A stretch of 57,350 nt of DNA from Bodo saltans (taxonomy: Eukaryota; Euglenozoa; Kinetoplastea; Eubodonida; Bodonidae), in NCBI GenBank assembly GCA_001460835.1, contig CYKH01001782.1:1-57350 (forward strand), in the 5' to 3' direction. How positions within the stretch are numbered: position 1 is the stretch's first letter; every line of letters begins with the position of its first letter. Below, in pieces: positions 1 through 8,174 of the stretch. The translations under genes and the position numbers were made by a program. Below the pieces are notes generated by a model. That model did no database searches. It had not been told where the DNA came from and saw nothing but the letters and a program-made list of their open reading frames with translations.

Positions 1-29
1 ACTTTGAACATAGTGAGAGCAGAACCCGG

Positions 30-74
30 AAACAAGAGATAGAATAGCGCCAAAACAAGAGATAGAATAGCGCC
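30..74. repeat. 23-bp tandem repeat, two copies
   Basis: Two near-identical copies of a unit containing aacaagagatagaatagcgc lie head to tail with a 23-bp period (about 30-51 and 53-74). They directly abut the 51-bp array that follows. No function is apparent. Confidence 0.9.
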
Positions 75-75
75 A

Positions 76-270
76 ACCAAAATGACACTGTATGACGGTA
101 ATGCTCGTCAAGCCGCTTTGGGCGACACCAAAATGACACTGTATGACGGCAATGTTCGTCAAACCGCTAACCCGCTGTGGTTTTACTGTGACATACTGCC
201 ATTTGCTCGTCAAACCGCTTTGGGCGACACCAAAATGACACTGTATGACGGTAATGTTCGTCAAACCGCT
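76..270. repeat. 51-bp tandem array, four units, one partly complemented
   Basis: Units begin at 82, 133, 184 and 235 with an exact 51-bp period. Because 51 is a multiple of three, one frame stays open through the array. Units 1, 2 and 4 agree at almost every base. Across the unit 2/3 boundary, positions 169-203 do not match the repeat but are its exact Watson-Crick complement read in the same direction, base by base. From 204 onward the normal sequence resumes in register. This is not an inverted repeat: inversion would give the reverse complement. Confidence 0.95.
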
Positions 271-273
271 TAA
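82..273 (+). CDS. Doubtful small ORF of 17-residue repeats
   Basis: A 63-codon frame begins with ATG and ends TAA. It encodes 17-residue repeats of the type MTLYDGNVRQTALGDTK, disturbed in the middle by the complemented segment. The openness follows from the 51-bp period and is weak evidence for coding. No polypyrimidine/AG acceptor precedes it and no known family is recognised. It may be the start of a longer array cut by the window edge, or simply non-coding satellite DNA. Confidence 0.2.
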   Translation: MTLYDGNARQAALGDTKMTLYDGNVRQTANPLWFYCDILPFARQTALGDTKMTLYDGNVRQTA

Positions 274-363
274 GAGTGATCCTGAGTTTGCCAACATGGA
301 ATTGGTAGAAGATCTTGTGTGTTTTGTTTTGTATCGATGCATTTATGTTGGATGGGGAGAGAA

Positions 364-882
364 ATGTTATTTTGCCACATATGCCACACTATGAATACGT
401 TTTCGGATGCACTTGTATGCCCCACATGTCGAAGTGATATCGTGGAGATTGTTGATGAATCGAGTGGACATGATGCGAGTTCTTGGAATGCTCCCGTGAC
501 GCAGCCGAGTTTGCACGATTTGATCAGGCGTGAAATCAGTTTGCTGAGAACACCACTTGCGTTTGGCGGATTCGGAGATGAAACCATTCTTCGTAGTGTG
601 ATGCATAGAACACTTCTAGAACATCAACCGCGAGCTCAACGTACTCCGCGAGCTCAACGTACTCCACAGAGCTTAATTGACAAGCTCGAGAGGAGGACTG
701 CAGGGTTGGAGGAGACTGCAGAATGTGTGATTTGTCAAGAGTCGATGAAGGAAGATGCAGAGGATGATCGAAACCTTATTTTGCTAAGACTTCCGTGTGG
801 ACATTGGTTTCATGACTTTTGCCTTCGCCCGTGGTTGGAGCAATGTCAAACTTGCCCAACTTGTCGCAGTAACGTTGTATAA
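364..882 (+). CDS. RING-H2 E3 ubiquitin ligase, RNF126/BCA2-like layout
   Basis: This 172-residue protein has an N-terminal zinc ribbon (C4, C7, C19, C22) and a C-terminal RING-H2 finger starting at C121-x2-C124, with the PCGHWFHDFC core and CPTC at 164-167. That layout, a short N-terminal ribbon plus a terminal RING, is known from RNF126/RNF115-type E3 ligases, where the ribbon binds ubiquitin or clients and the RING recruits an E2. A role in ubiquitination is inferred. I prefer ATG 364 because the ribbon begins at residue 4 as in relatives; in-frame ATGs at 337 and 352 are possible. A tandem duplication at about 629-663 repeats residues PRAQRT between the two domains. Confidence 0.8.
   Translation: MLFCHICHTMNTFSDALVCPTCRSDIVEIVDESSGHDASSWNAPVTQPSLHDLIRREISLLRTPLAFGGFGDETILRSVMHRTLLEHQPRAQRTPRAQRTPQSLIDKLERRTAGLEETAECVICQESMKEDAEDDRNLILLRLPCGHWFHDFCLRPWLEQCQTCPTCRSNVV
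629..663 (+). repeat. Short in-frame tandem duplication in the RING gene linker
   Basis: The 18-bp unit cgcgagctcaacgtactc occurs twice in a row, encoding PRAQRT twice. It sits in the linker between zinc ribbon and RING and keeps the frame. Confidence 0.85.
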
Positions 883-968
883 TCATGGTTTGATACTGCA
901 TTATTGACGTTTTTAGAAGAGCTTACCGTATTTGCGAAAAAAAAAAGACTTCTTCAGTTGAGCAATCA

Positions 969-980
969 TTTTTTTTTCAG
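969..980 (+). promoter_or_regulatory. Probable trans-splice acceptor of the R-SNARE gene
   Basis: A run of T followed by CAG ends at 980, 29 nt before ATG 1010. This is the expected layout of a kinetoplastid spliced-leader acceptor and supports 1010 as the start codon. Confidence 0.65.
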
Positions 981-1009
981 TAAACAATTTGGGAACAAAG
1001 GACATTGTC

Positions 1010-1687
1010 ATGTCATTGCTTGGCGCTTTGGTTGTTCGCATTTCGGACAGACTCCTCCTTCATCAATGCCAAACCGATGAAAAAATTGCGCCTTTCGTCT
1101 GGGGAGAGGTGATTAGTCGATGCACTGCACCAAATTTCAGAACCTCGTCGTTTCTTTCTGATTCAAGTGATGCAGCAAAACGATTTGGCTTTCACATTTT
1201 GTCAGATGACGAAATTGCTTTCGCAATCTTGAGCGAGGAAGGAACAACTCGAAGGTCTGCTCACATTGCCCTTGATGACGTGGCGAAGTTATTCAAAAAA
1301 ATGTTCGTAGAGGCACCTTCCAAGCTTTCCCCCAGCTCGTGCAGTGTTTTGCAACAACCTTTGCTTCAGCTGCTCACACGTCACGCATCACTTGATACAA
1401 CCGTTGACGACAAAGTCAAACAAGTGAAGCGCACTGTTGAAGAAGTAAAAGGGATTGCACTTGATAACGTCGAAAAAGTTCTAGCTCGAGGCCAGCAGAT
1501 TGAGGAAATTATTTCTGCAACAGATGATTTGCAGTCACAAGCTCAAGGTTTTCAGCGAAGTAGTCGAGCATTGCGCAATCAAATGTGGTGGAACAATTCA
1601 AAGACTAAGGTTTTTATTGCAATAGGAGTGCTCGTTTTCTTGCTGATCGTTTATGTTATTTTTTGTGGCGGAATATCGTGCAACTAA
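1010..1687 (+). CDS. Longin-domain R-SNARE (VAMP7/synaptobrevin-like)
   Basis: A 225-residue tail-anchored protein. Residues 1-115 look like a longin domain beginning MSLLGALVVRISD. Residues about 130-195 form an amphipathic SNARE helix with the zero-layer arginine at R160 (VLARGQQIEEI). Residues about 201-221 are a hydrophobic anchor followed by only a few residues, typical of a tail anchor. R-SNAREs pair with three Q-helices to fuse vesicles; the longin layout suggests an endosomal/lysosomal VAMP7-like or Ykt6/Sec22-like role, and the transmembrane anchor argues against Ykt6. A Qc-SNARE is encoded at 43740, but a direct partnership is not shown. ATG 1010 is the first ATG after the acceptor. 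Confidence 0.88.
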   Translation: MSLLGALVVRISDRLLLHQCQTDEKIAPFVWGEVISRCTAPNFRTSSFLSDSSDAAKRFGFHILSDDEIAFAILSEEGTTRRSAHIALDDVAKLFKKMFVEAPSKLSPSSCSVLQQPLLQLLTRHASLDTTVDDKVKQVKRTVEEVKGIALDNVEKVLARGQQIEEIISATDDLQSQAQGFQRSSRALRNQMWWNNSKTKVFIAIGVLVFLLIVYVIFCGGISCN

Positions 1688-1734
1688 TACTGTTTCCTAA
1701 GTGAGTATCGACAGAGTCAATTAATTTTGAGCGA

Positions 1735-2757
1735 ATGTCAATATCCTGTTGGTTTATTGATGATGTTCAAGGCATGAAGCAATCAAAGCCAATTGGAGGA
1801 CTTAGTGTAGGTCGACGTCCACAAGCTCCACAAGCTCCACAGGCTCCAACGAAAGTACCACCAAAAACTTCAACTGTTGCGAATGCGAAGCAACAACAAA
1901 CGGTGAGACCATTGCAAAAGGAGGTTTCTTTAGAGGTTTCAAAGCCTTTACCAATTCACAAAAATAGAGATGAAACGCAAGTGAAACACACTTCGCGAAT
2001 GCAAACAGAAAGCACAAGCACCAAAAGAGCAAGTGAAACACACTTTACAACAGTTCCCATCGTTCGACCATTTCCAAATTCTATTGCACCTTCAATTTTG
2101 AGAATTCTTGACGGAATAAAACTGGAGCCACCCTTCACAACCGAGATGGCGAAGGAGTTCCCTCCTCGCGGTGCTTATGCTTGTATTCGTTGCCAACGAG
2201 CGATTGTTGCTGCCACTTTAAAGGCACCTTTCGACTTTGGGTACAGTGGATTTCTCAGTTTCAACACTTCAAGTTGCAATATTGTCTGCAGTGCCACAGA
2301 TGACGGAATTCCGTTCTTGCAAGCTCGCTGCGAAGGCTGCAATGGTCTGATGGGTGAACTTGTTCAACGAAAAAATACTTTTGGAAAGCTTGTTGATGCT
2401 CTGAAAGCAAACAGTTGCTGTCTTCACTTTGTTGACTCGGATGCGACATTGCTACAACCGAAAGCAGCCTTGAATGGTGACACGTCATCAGATGACCTTG
2501 AAATGATGCTTAGTGAACTCGATTTCGACGATTTAGACGTTATCGGAACGAGTGATGGTGCAGACAAGTCTTTGAACAAAAGGCGCCTGCAACACGAAAC
2601 ATGGAGACGGTGTGTTTCTGTTGAAGCCTTGACGATTCCCGGAGCCAATGTCACAGCAGAACAGCGACACAAAGGATCAACAGCTGCCTTGAACGAACAC
2701 ACAAGTTCTGATGAAAGTGATGTGAGTGAGGATAGTTCGGATGAAAACGAGGCATAA
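1735..2757 (+). CDS. Hypothetical protein with a Yippee/Mis18-like zinc-binding core
   Basis: A 340-residue protein (326 if ATG 1774 is used). Residues 1-115 are low complexity, including a QAP triplet repeat from a 9-bp tandem repeat at about 1820-1850. The middle has paired cysteines C150-x2-C153 and C199-x2-C202 followed by a glycine at 207, with a hydrophobic strand-rich segment between. Two CxxC knuckles about 45 residues apart with C-x2-C-x3-4-G at the second is the pattern of the Yippee/Mis18 zinc fold. The C-terminal third is acidic. Function is unknown; the fold assignment is by motif pattern only and could also be a generic zinc ribbon. Confidence 0.7.
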   Translation: MSISCWFIDDVQGMKQSKPIGGLSVGRRPQAPQAPQAPTKVPPKTSTVANAKQQQTVRPLQKEVSLEVSKPLPIHKNRDETQVKHTSRMQTESTSTKRASETHFTTVPIVRPFPNSIAPSILRILDGIKLEPPFTTEMAKEFPPRGAYACIRCQRAIVAATLKAPFDFGYSGFLSFNTSSCNIVCSATDDGIPFLQARCEGCNGLMGELVQRKNTFGKLVDALKANSCCLHFVDSDATLLQPKAALNGDTSSDDLEMMLSELDFDDLDVIGTSDGADKSLNKRRLQHETWRRCVSVEALTIPGANVTAEQRHKGSTAALNEHTSSDESDVSEDSSDENEA

Positions 2758-2784
2758 ACAGTTGTTCAGTACACACCATATACA

Positions 2785-2803
2785 CTCACACACACACACA
2801 CAA
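2785..2803 (+). repeat. CA-rich microsatellite
   Basis: A short run of CA dinucleotides lies between the zinc protein and the PPR gene, in probable UTR sequence. Confidence 0.7.
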
Positions 2804-2896
2804 AAAGAAGCAACAAAACAAGGCAATACGCTATTTGGAAAACTATTTCATTATTCGCGGAAGTAGCCACAAACAAGGAAAGAAAAATTGCAAGAA

Positions 2897-4615
2897 ATGA
2901 GCCAAGAGGTCACACCTTCAAGTCCGTTGGGCGCGTCGGGTGAACCTTCGATGCCGTCAGAACCCAGGCATCCAATTTTGCTTACGTGCAGTCGACTGTT
3001 CGATGCGTTCAAAGGAGGCAACAATTGCGAGGTGTTGCAAGCATTTGATGAGCTTCAAATGCTGGAGCTCGAAGAGTTTCCAGAGTTTCGTAGCGAGGTG
3101 CTTTCAGCGTGGGGAAGAGGTATCCTCACCGCCGCTCAGATGTGCAGCGATGATGTTGAACACCTCCAAGAAATGATTGAAGATTATGAAGGCAGGTTCA
3201 ACACATCATCGGCATTTCTTCGAGCGCTCATGATCGATGGATCAAATCCCGCAGAAGTACTTGAACGATTTTTTTCTGAGCAGCCTCCACCGAGTCCAAC
3301 TTCTGATGACGAAGCAACGCCAGTGACAGGAAGAACCTCCATCGCGACTCAAGATGATAACCTTGGCGACGCACAGCTTCCGCCGTTGCCTCCCAAGGTC
3401 CTCTTTGGTGGAGCCCGAGCCAATTACATTATTGATTCGATTGACTCAGTGACAGAGAAGTTCCGCAATTTTTCTTGCCAAGAGGCTGTTGCGGTCATGA
3501 GCCTCGCGTCGCGACTCAATGTGTTACACTTCCTCCCCGCAAAGTTGATTGAGAAACTTCAACGACCGTACATTGCTCGCATGAAAACAAAGACTGAGGA
3601 TGTTGAACTTGTGTTCACTGAGATGATGGAAGCGGGTCTCAAGCCAGTGAACGCATTCCCTTTCACGTTCGTATTCATGAAGCAACAGCCAACGAAGCCA
3701 CTTCTCGATCATTACTACATCAGCATGCTGAGTTGCGGAGTCAAGCCAATGGATTCGTCACTTCGTGTGCTTCTTCGCAATCCCTCTTTGACGAAAGAAG
3801 AGCGTTTCTTTGTCAAACGCCGAATGGATGGCGGAAGTGAAATCGAAGTTTGGTACGACAAAAGGCTTTCCCAACTGAACAGCATCGAATACGAAGGAGT
3901 TCTGGAAGATGCGAGCCGTCTTGTTCAGTGTATGATTTTTGACGGTGTGATTCCCAACAAAATCATTTTCAACAAGATTATTCGAATGGCAAAGAATGAT
4001 CCCGGGCTTGCGGAAGCATGGTACAAAAAGATGATTGACATGGGAGTACAGCCAAATGCTGCAACTTTTACGACAATGATTTCTCTGTGGAAGCATCACA
4101 AGTTGACTGATTCAGTAGATCGCTGGATCTCCGAGATGAATGCTCGAGGAATGCAGCTTGACACTGCAAACTACGTGTCTTTGTTGGAGGGGTATGTGAA
4201 ATCTTCAAATCGCTCGCGAGCCCAGTCTTGTTTTAAAGCATTACTGGCACGCAACGACACCTCAGCACACACCTACAACTGCATTATGGGTCTAGGCCCA
4301 TTCGACTGGGCTTTTGGTTGCCTTGCAGCAATGCTCAGCGATGGATTTGAGCCTTCAAATCAAGCGAAAGAGACACTTGTGTCCCTCGCGAAGGACGAAA
4401 TTTCCAACTCTATCATTGACGAACTTGCGGCTGCTGGGTGGCGAAAACGAGGAATCCTGACCAGCACACAGCTTGTAGCACCCCCTCGTGGAACGACGCC
4501 GAGCCTTCAAGACTGCATGCGTCTCATGATGAGGGAAATGAAGATGTCTGACGAGGAAATGAAGAGGCGTTCTGAACTTCTCACTGCGGAAGTGGACCTT
4601 GCCAAACGCACATAA
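2897..4615 (+). CDS. Pentatricopeptide repeat (PPR) protein
   Basis: A 572-residue protein whose second half contains tandem PPR-like helical pairs: segments such as AWYKKMIDMGVQPNAATFTT and the following copies show the 35-residue spacing and the PN/PD turn of PPR motifs, and a weaker copy lies around ELVFTEMMEAGLKPVNAF. PPR proteins bind single-stranded RNA base by base and in kinetoplastids mostly act in the mitochondrion on rRNA and edited mRNA. A clear N-terminal presequence is not obvious (MSQEVTPSSPLGASG), so organelle targeting is inferred from the family. The start is the first in-frame ATG after the CA-rich spacer; upstream in-frame codons include only a TTG. Confidence 0.85.
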   Translation: MSQEVTPSSPLGASGEPSMPSEPRHPILLTCSRLFDAFKGGNNCEVLQAFDELQMLELEEFPEFRSEVLSAWGRGILTAAQMCSDDVEHLQEMIEDYEGRFNTSSAFLRALMIDGSNPAEVLERFFSEQPPPSPTSDDEATPVTGRTSIATQDDNLGDAQLPPLPPKVLFGGARANYIIDSIDSVTEKFRNFSCQEAVAVMSLASRLNVLHFLPAKLIEKLQRPYIARMKTKTEDVELVFTEMMEAGLKPVNAFPFTFVFMKQQPTKPLLDHYYISMLSCGVKPMDSSLRVLLRNPSLTKEERFFVKRRMDGGSEIEVWYDKRLSQLNSIEYEGVLEDASRLVQCMIFDGVIPNKIIFNKIIRMAKNDPGLAEAWYKKMIDMGVQPNAATFTTMISLWKHHKLTDSVDRWISEMNARGMQLDTANYVSLLEGYVKSSNRSRAQSCFKALLARNDTSAHTYNCIMGLGPFDWAFGCLAAMLSDGFEPSNQAKETLVSLAKDEISNSIIDELAAAGWRKRGILTSTQLVAPPRGTTPSLQDCMRLMMREMKMSDEEMKRRSELLTAEVDLAKRT

Positions 4616-4874
4616 GCAAGTCACGACGCCAGTTTCGCCGCAAACGTGTTGAGGTGTCTGTGGATTATTGATTTTTTTTTTTTGTGTGTTGCGCTTTCGG
4701 TTCATGGTAAGTGGGAACCCGATTGTTCACTCCGGAAACAAAAAAGAAGTGGTGTTGAGTGTTCTCTAAAGCAACGAAGTGACATTCCATTGGATGACAA
4801 CACTGAGGTTATTCACAAATAATAGTCCTTTGTCACTCTCATCTTCATTTAGAAAACACTAATTTGTCTTGACA

Positions 4875-6524
4875 ATGAAGCTTGCACAAACGTATGACGC
4901 TAATTGTCACGAGCATGCGTGCAAAACAAATTCCCAAGTGTTGTCGATTTTGAATGCAGTTGACAACGACGTGAATGCCCAAACAACTAGCTCGGTGGGA
5001 GTGACGATTGACCTTTCTCAAAATATTATCGGGTCAAAGGGCATCGTCCCACTTCTAAAGACATTTGGTACTGTCGCTCAGAGCAGCTCACAGGTTTTAA
5101 ACAGTCGTGTCGAAAGCTCGCCCTTTTTCTTGTCTCGACTCATTCTACGCGGCAATTTCTTATCCAACAGTGATATTGACACCCTGTGCGATGCACTTGA
5201 AGAGATCCAGAAACGAGGTGTATCTAGAGGCAACAAATCACTTGAGTGGTTAGACATCAGCGACAACCCTATCTCTCAACCCGCTGGAAAGCGACTTCAT
5301 CTTTTTGTCGCTAGAGTTCCATCAGTACGAACACTTGTGCTTGATCAGACGTTGATCAACGTCGGCCTTCAAGCGCGAATTAACCGTGTTCTGGATGTGC
5401 GCAACAAGAAGCATATCGTTCCCCATAACAACCCCAACGATAAACGAGAAGGCACTCCAATCGTTGCTCCTCCTGCACGCCTCAGAGCACTCCATGTTCT
5501 GTTTACAACTTCACTGAGCATCTGCGTGGACCCTGCATCCCAGACTCATTTGACAACGACGCTTCATGAACCATTAGCCCTTCTGATGAGATCAAGCAGA
5601 GTTCACAGTGAGAGCGAGAGCATCACAGATCCGCTGCACTTGATGCACACGCCACGAAGCCGCAACAGCGATGGCGTGTTTCCATCTCGGGCAGTCGTCG
5701 ATGTTGAGAATGAGATTCCCACTGGCACAGTAGGCCACTGGCTTTTAAAGCAATTCGACTCTCGAAGCACATCTACAGCATCGCAGGAGACGCAGCAGCA
5801 GCAGAGCCGAGGGTACCTGACGTCACCATTCGAGAATCTCCATTTGCTGTTTGCACTCCCTAAAGACTCTTTCATGGGAGTCGAGCTGTTGATGCAATCT
5901 GCAGTGTTGCATAATTTCTTTTCACGTGCTGGTGTCGCGTATTCAGAGTTTCCAATGTTGGGTGGCTTGAGGGCAACTTCTGAGACGATGTTGCGAGACC
6001 CTGAAAGATCGGGACTCAATTTATTGCTTGCCGCAGCATTTGGTGATCCGCAGCCGCAATTTTCAGAAATGCCAGCCGCCATTGGATCCCCAGCATCGCC
6101 AAGCGGGGCTCCTTCCATCATGAATGGCTCGACAACTGGAAGCCCGTTCGAGGCTCGTGGGGCAATCAAGCTCCCCCAGGTTATCATGTTGACCAGCATC
6201 GTTGCCGATGAAGTCCCGCCCCTTCCACTTGCTCCACCAGGAGCAATGTCATCCCTTCTGAGTGAGTCAAGTTTGATGAGCAGCGCCGCAGATGGGATTG
6301 AGAGGAATTGTAGGAGTTCTGCAAGTTTACGTGATGACCAGCTGCAGCAGCTGATGCGAGCAACACCGATTGGCCCCCTCTTGGGTTTGATGGATTTATG
6401 CGACCAGGAGGAGGGAGCGTCGGCGCCCTTGTTGCTTCTGAGACCGACGCTCGCAGCACTTGCGACGCCAACACCGTCGCAGTCACCCGCTCCTCTAGCA
6501 ACGCCGAAGGCGACAGTGGGTTGA
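4875..6524 (+). CDS. Leucine-rich repeat protein with long unassigned C-terminus
   Basis: A 549-residue protein. Residues about 35-185 contain ribonuclease-inhibitor-type leucine-rich repeats (VTIDLSQNIIGSKG, LSRLILRGNFLSNSDI, LEWLDISDNPIS, VRTLVLDQTLIN). The remaining two thirds is Ser/Pro/Ala-rich with hydrophobic patches and matches nothing I recognise. LRRs generally mediate protein contacts; kinetoplastids have many such cytoskeletal LRR proteins, but no specific role can be assigned. A tract at 4827-4850 followed by AG at 4851-4852 gives a short 5' UTR and supports ATG 4875 rather than the in-frame TTG six bases upstream. Confidence 0.75.
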   Translation: MKLAQTYDANCHEHACKTNSQVLSILNAVDNDVNAQTTSSVGVTIDLSQNIIGSKGIVPLLKTFGTVAQSSSQVLNSRVESSPFFLSRLILRGNFLSNSDIDTLCDALEEIQKRGVSRGNKSLEWLDISDNPISQPAGKRLHLFVARVPSVRTLVLDQTLINVGLQARINRVLDVRNKKHIVPHNNPNDKREGTPIVAPPARLRALHVLFTTSLSICVDPASQTHLTTTLHEPLALLMRSSRVHSESESITDPLHLMHTPRSRNSDGVFPSRAVVDVENEIPTGTVGHWLLKQFDSRSTSTASQETQQQQSRGYLTSPFENLHLLFALPKDSFMGVELLMQSAVLHNFFSRAGVAYSEFPMLGGLRATSETMLRDPERSGLNLLLAAAFGDPQPQFSEMPAAIGSPASPSGAPSIMNGSTTGSPFEARGAIKLPQVIMLTSIVADEVPPLPLAPPGAMSSLLSESSLMSSAADGIERNCRSSASLRDDQLQQLMRATPIGPLLGLMDLCDQEEGASAPLLLLRPTLAALATPTPSQSPAPLATPKATVG

Positions 6525-6839
6525 GTGTTTTTCCTCATGATTGCCCACACGATCATTACCGACAATTGTCCGAACTAAATTGTTATGTTGTATTTTCAAC
6601 GGTGTACAAAAGAATCATAAGAATGAATGCGCTCGATTTTATTTGTTCCCTCCATGCGTGACTCAAAAAAAAAGCATATATTTTCGTTGTGCAAGGTATT
6701 GCTGAGAAGAGGAGAAGTTCTGAGTGATTTTTTTTTTACAATTGGGACACCATTGATGTTGGATTGCTTCTTCTTCTTCTAATTTTATTTTGTACGGGAG
6801 ACACAACACGTTTTTTTATTTTACACGGGCGATATCAAC
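6525..6839 (+). other. Intergenic spacer before the adenylate kinase gene
   Basis: No gene is seen. It holds A- and T-runs and a CTT-rich polypyrimidine tract at about 6765-6790 followed by AG near 6800, a plausible trans-splice acceptor for the adenylate kinase gene. Confidence 0.6.
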
Positions 6840-7615
6840 ATGCCTTCGTCCATCCCCGAGCACGCTGTGTCGTACCTGCGAGAGAAGAATGTTCCTGATC
6901 TAATGGAGTACATGCTGCAAGAGCTTTTGCAAGAGCAGCCCGAGAGCCCAGTGGCATTTTTCCAGCAGCTCTTAGCGAAGAAGATTTTCTGATCGCAGGC
7001 CCCCCTGCTGGCGGCAAGGGAACACAATGTGAGGGTATTGTAGAGCGCTTCGGTGTGGTCCATATTTCTACGGGAGACTTGCTGCGTGCGGAAGTGAAAG
7101 CTGGATCACCCGAAGGACAACAGGCTGATGAGTTCATGAAGTCCGGCGGCCTTGTCCCGGACAGCCTGATTATCGCAATGGTGAAGAACCGCCTCAATCA
7201 ACCCGATGTACGTGAGAAGGGATGGCTGCTGGACGGCTTCCCACGCACAAAGGCTCAGGCTCAAGCACTGCAAGAGGCCGGCATCATCCCCCAGGTCATG
7301 GTCCTTCTTGAGGTCCCTGATGATGTCCTGGTGGAGCGTATTGAGGGCCGCCGCAACGACCCCATCACTGGAAAGGTGTACCACATCAAGTTCAACCCTC
7401 CCCCAGCAGATGACAAGGAGCTTCTGGAGCGCCTAGAACAGCGGAAAGACGACACGCGCGAGGCGATGGTGTCCCGTCTTGCTACGTATCACAAGAACTG
7501 CGATGATATTCTCTCATTTTACACGCACGTGCTGTTCAAGACAGACGGCAATCGCGATAAGAAGACTGTCGGAGCTGATGTCACCAAGGCAATCGAGGCA
7601 AGAATGCCAAAGTAG
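6840..7615 (+). CDS. Adenylate kinase with flagellar-type N-terminal extension, one frameshift
   Basis: From ATG 6840 the first 50 codons encode a RIIa/DPY-30-like dimerisation helix (VSYLREKNVPDLMEYMLQEL) and then hit a TGA at 6990. The adenylate kinase proper continues in another frame from about 6986, with P-loop GPPAGGKGTQ, the NMP-binding ISTGDLLRAE, GWLLDGFPRT, GRRNDP in a short LID, and a C-terminal helix to 7615. One extra base in the T-run at 6985-6988 would restore a single ~258-residue frame. Adenylate kinase interconverts ATP+AMP and 2 ADP. Trypanosoma brucei has adenylate kinases sent to the flagellum by a ~55-residue N-terminal extension, so a flagellar role is likely. A sequencing indel in the homopolymer is the simplest explanation; recent inactivation is the alternative. 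Confidence 0.88.
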
Positions 7616-8174
7616 GTAGCAAACACCGCACTGGGGCGAGGGAGGTGAACAACGAGAAGCACAAAACAAGAGGAAATGAGCATTTGCATCACTTGGGATG
7701 TTTTGTAAACGAAAAATATATATATAGGAAAATGGTTTCTCCCTCTGAGTACCTGCAAGCTCTCAAGAGTCTTTTTTTTTTGCTCTCTCGGTGGATTGTG
7801 CACACGCCAAGCCACTCAAGTCAACGCTTGACGATGGGCGTTCTTCCTCCTCTTTGTATGTATCACGTCTGACTGACACAGCACACATCAACACCGCCCA
7901 TGATCAATTTTTGAGGGTTCCTTTTTCTCATCTAAACATCCTGTTGATTTTTTTTCTTTGCTTCTTTCATCAATTCAAGAGTATTCTCGTCTTCTACAAT
8001 TGCGAGACGAATATTCTCGAGTCTTTAGAGTTACATTACAGGCATCTCAGGGGGTTGAGACACACATACCAAACCCATACCCCCTCGAAACACACGAAGA
8101 CCAAACTGTGGGCGAAGTGAAAGCAGAGAGGAAAAAGAAGAATAATCGGACAACAAACAGCAACCATCGCCGTG
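7616..8174 (+). other. Intergenic spacer with a strong trans-splice acceptor
   Basis: No gene is seen. A T-run lies near 7771-7779 and a long polypyrimidine tract spans about 7945-7969, followed by AG at 7978-7979. That would give the giant gene downstream a 5' UTR of about 195 nt. Confidence 0.6.

Noticed and set aside
169-203. Ordinary inversion of part of a repeat unit
   Set aside because: The reverse complement of the segment does not match the repeat; only the unreversed complement does, base for base and in register.
5603-6565. 320-codon minus-strand frame opposite the LRR gene
   Set aside because: It mirrors the codon structure of the + strand gene, and all other genes here are on the + strand. 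No motif is seen.
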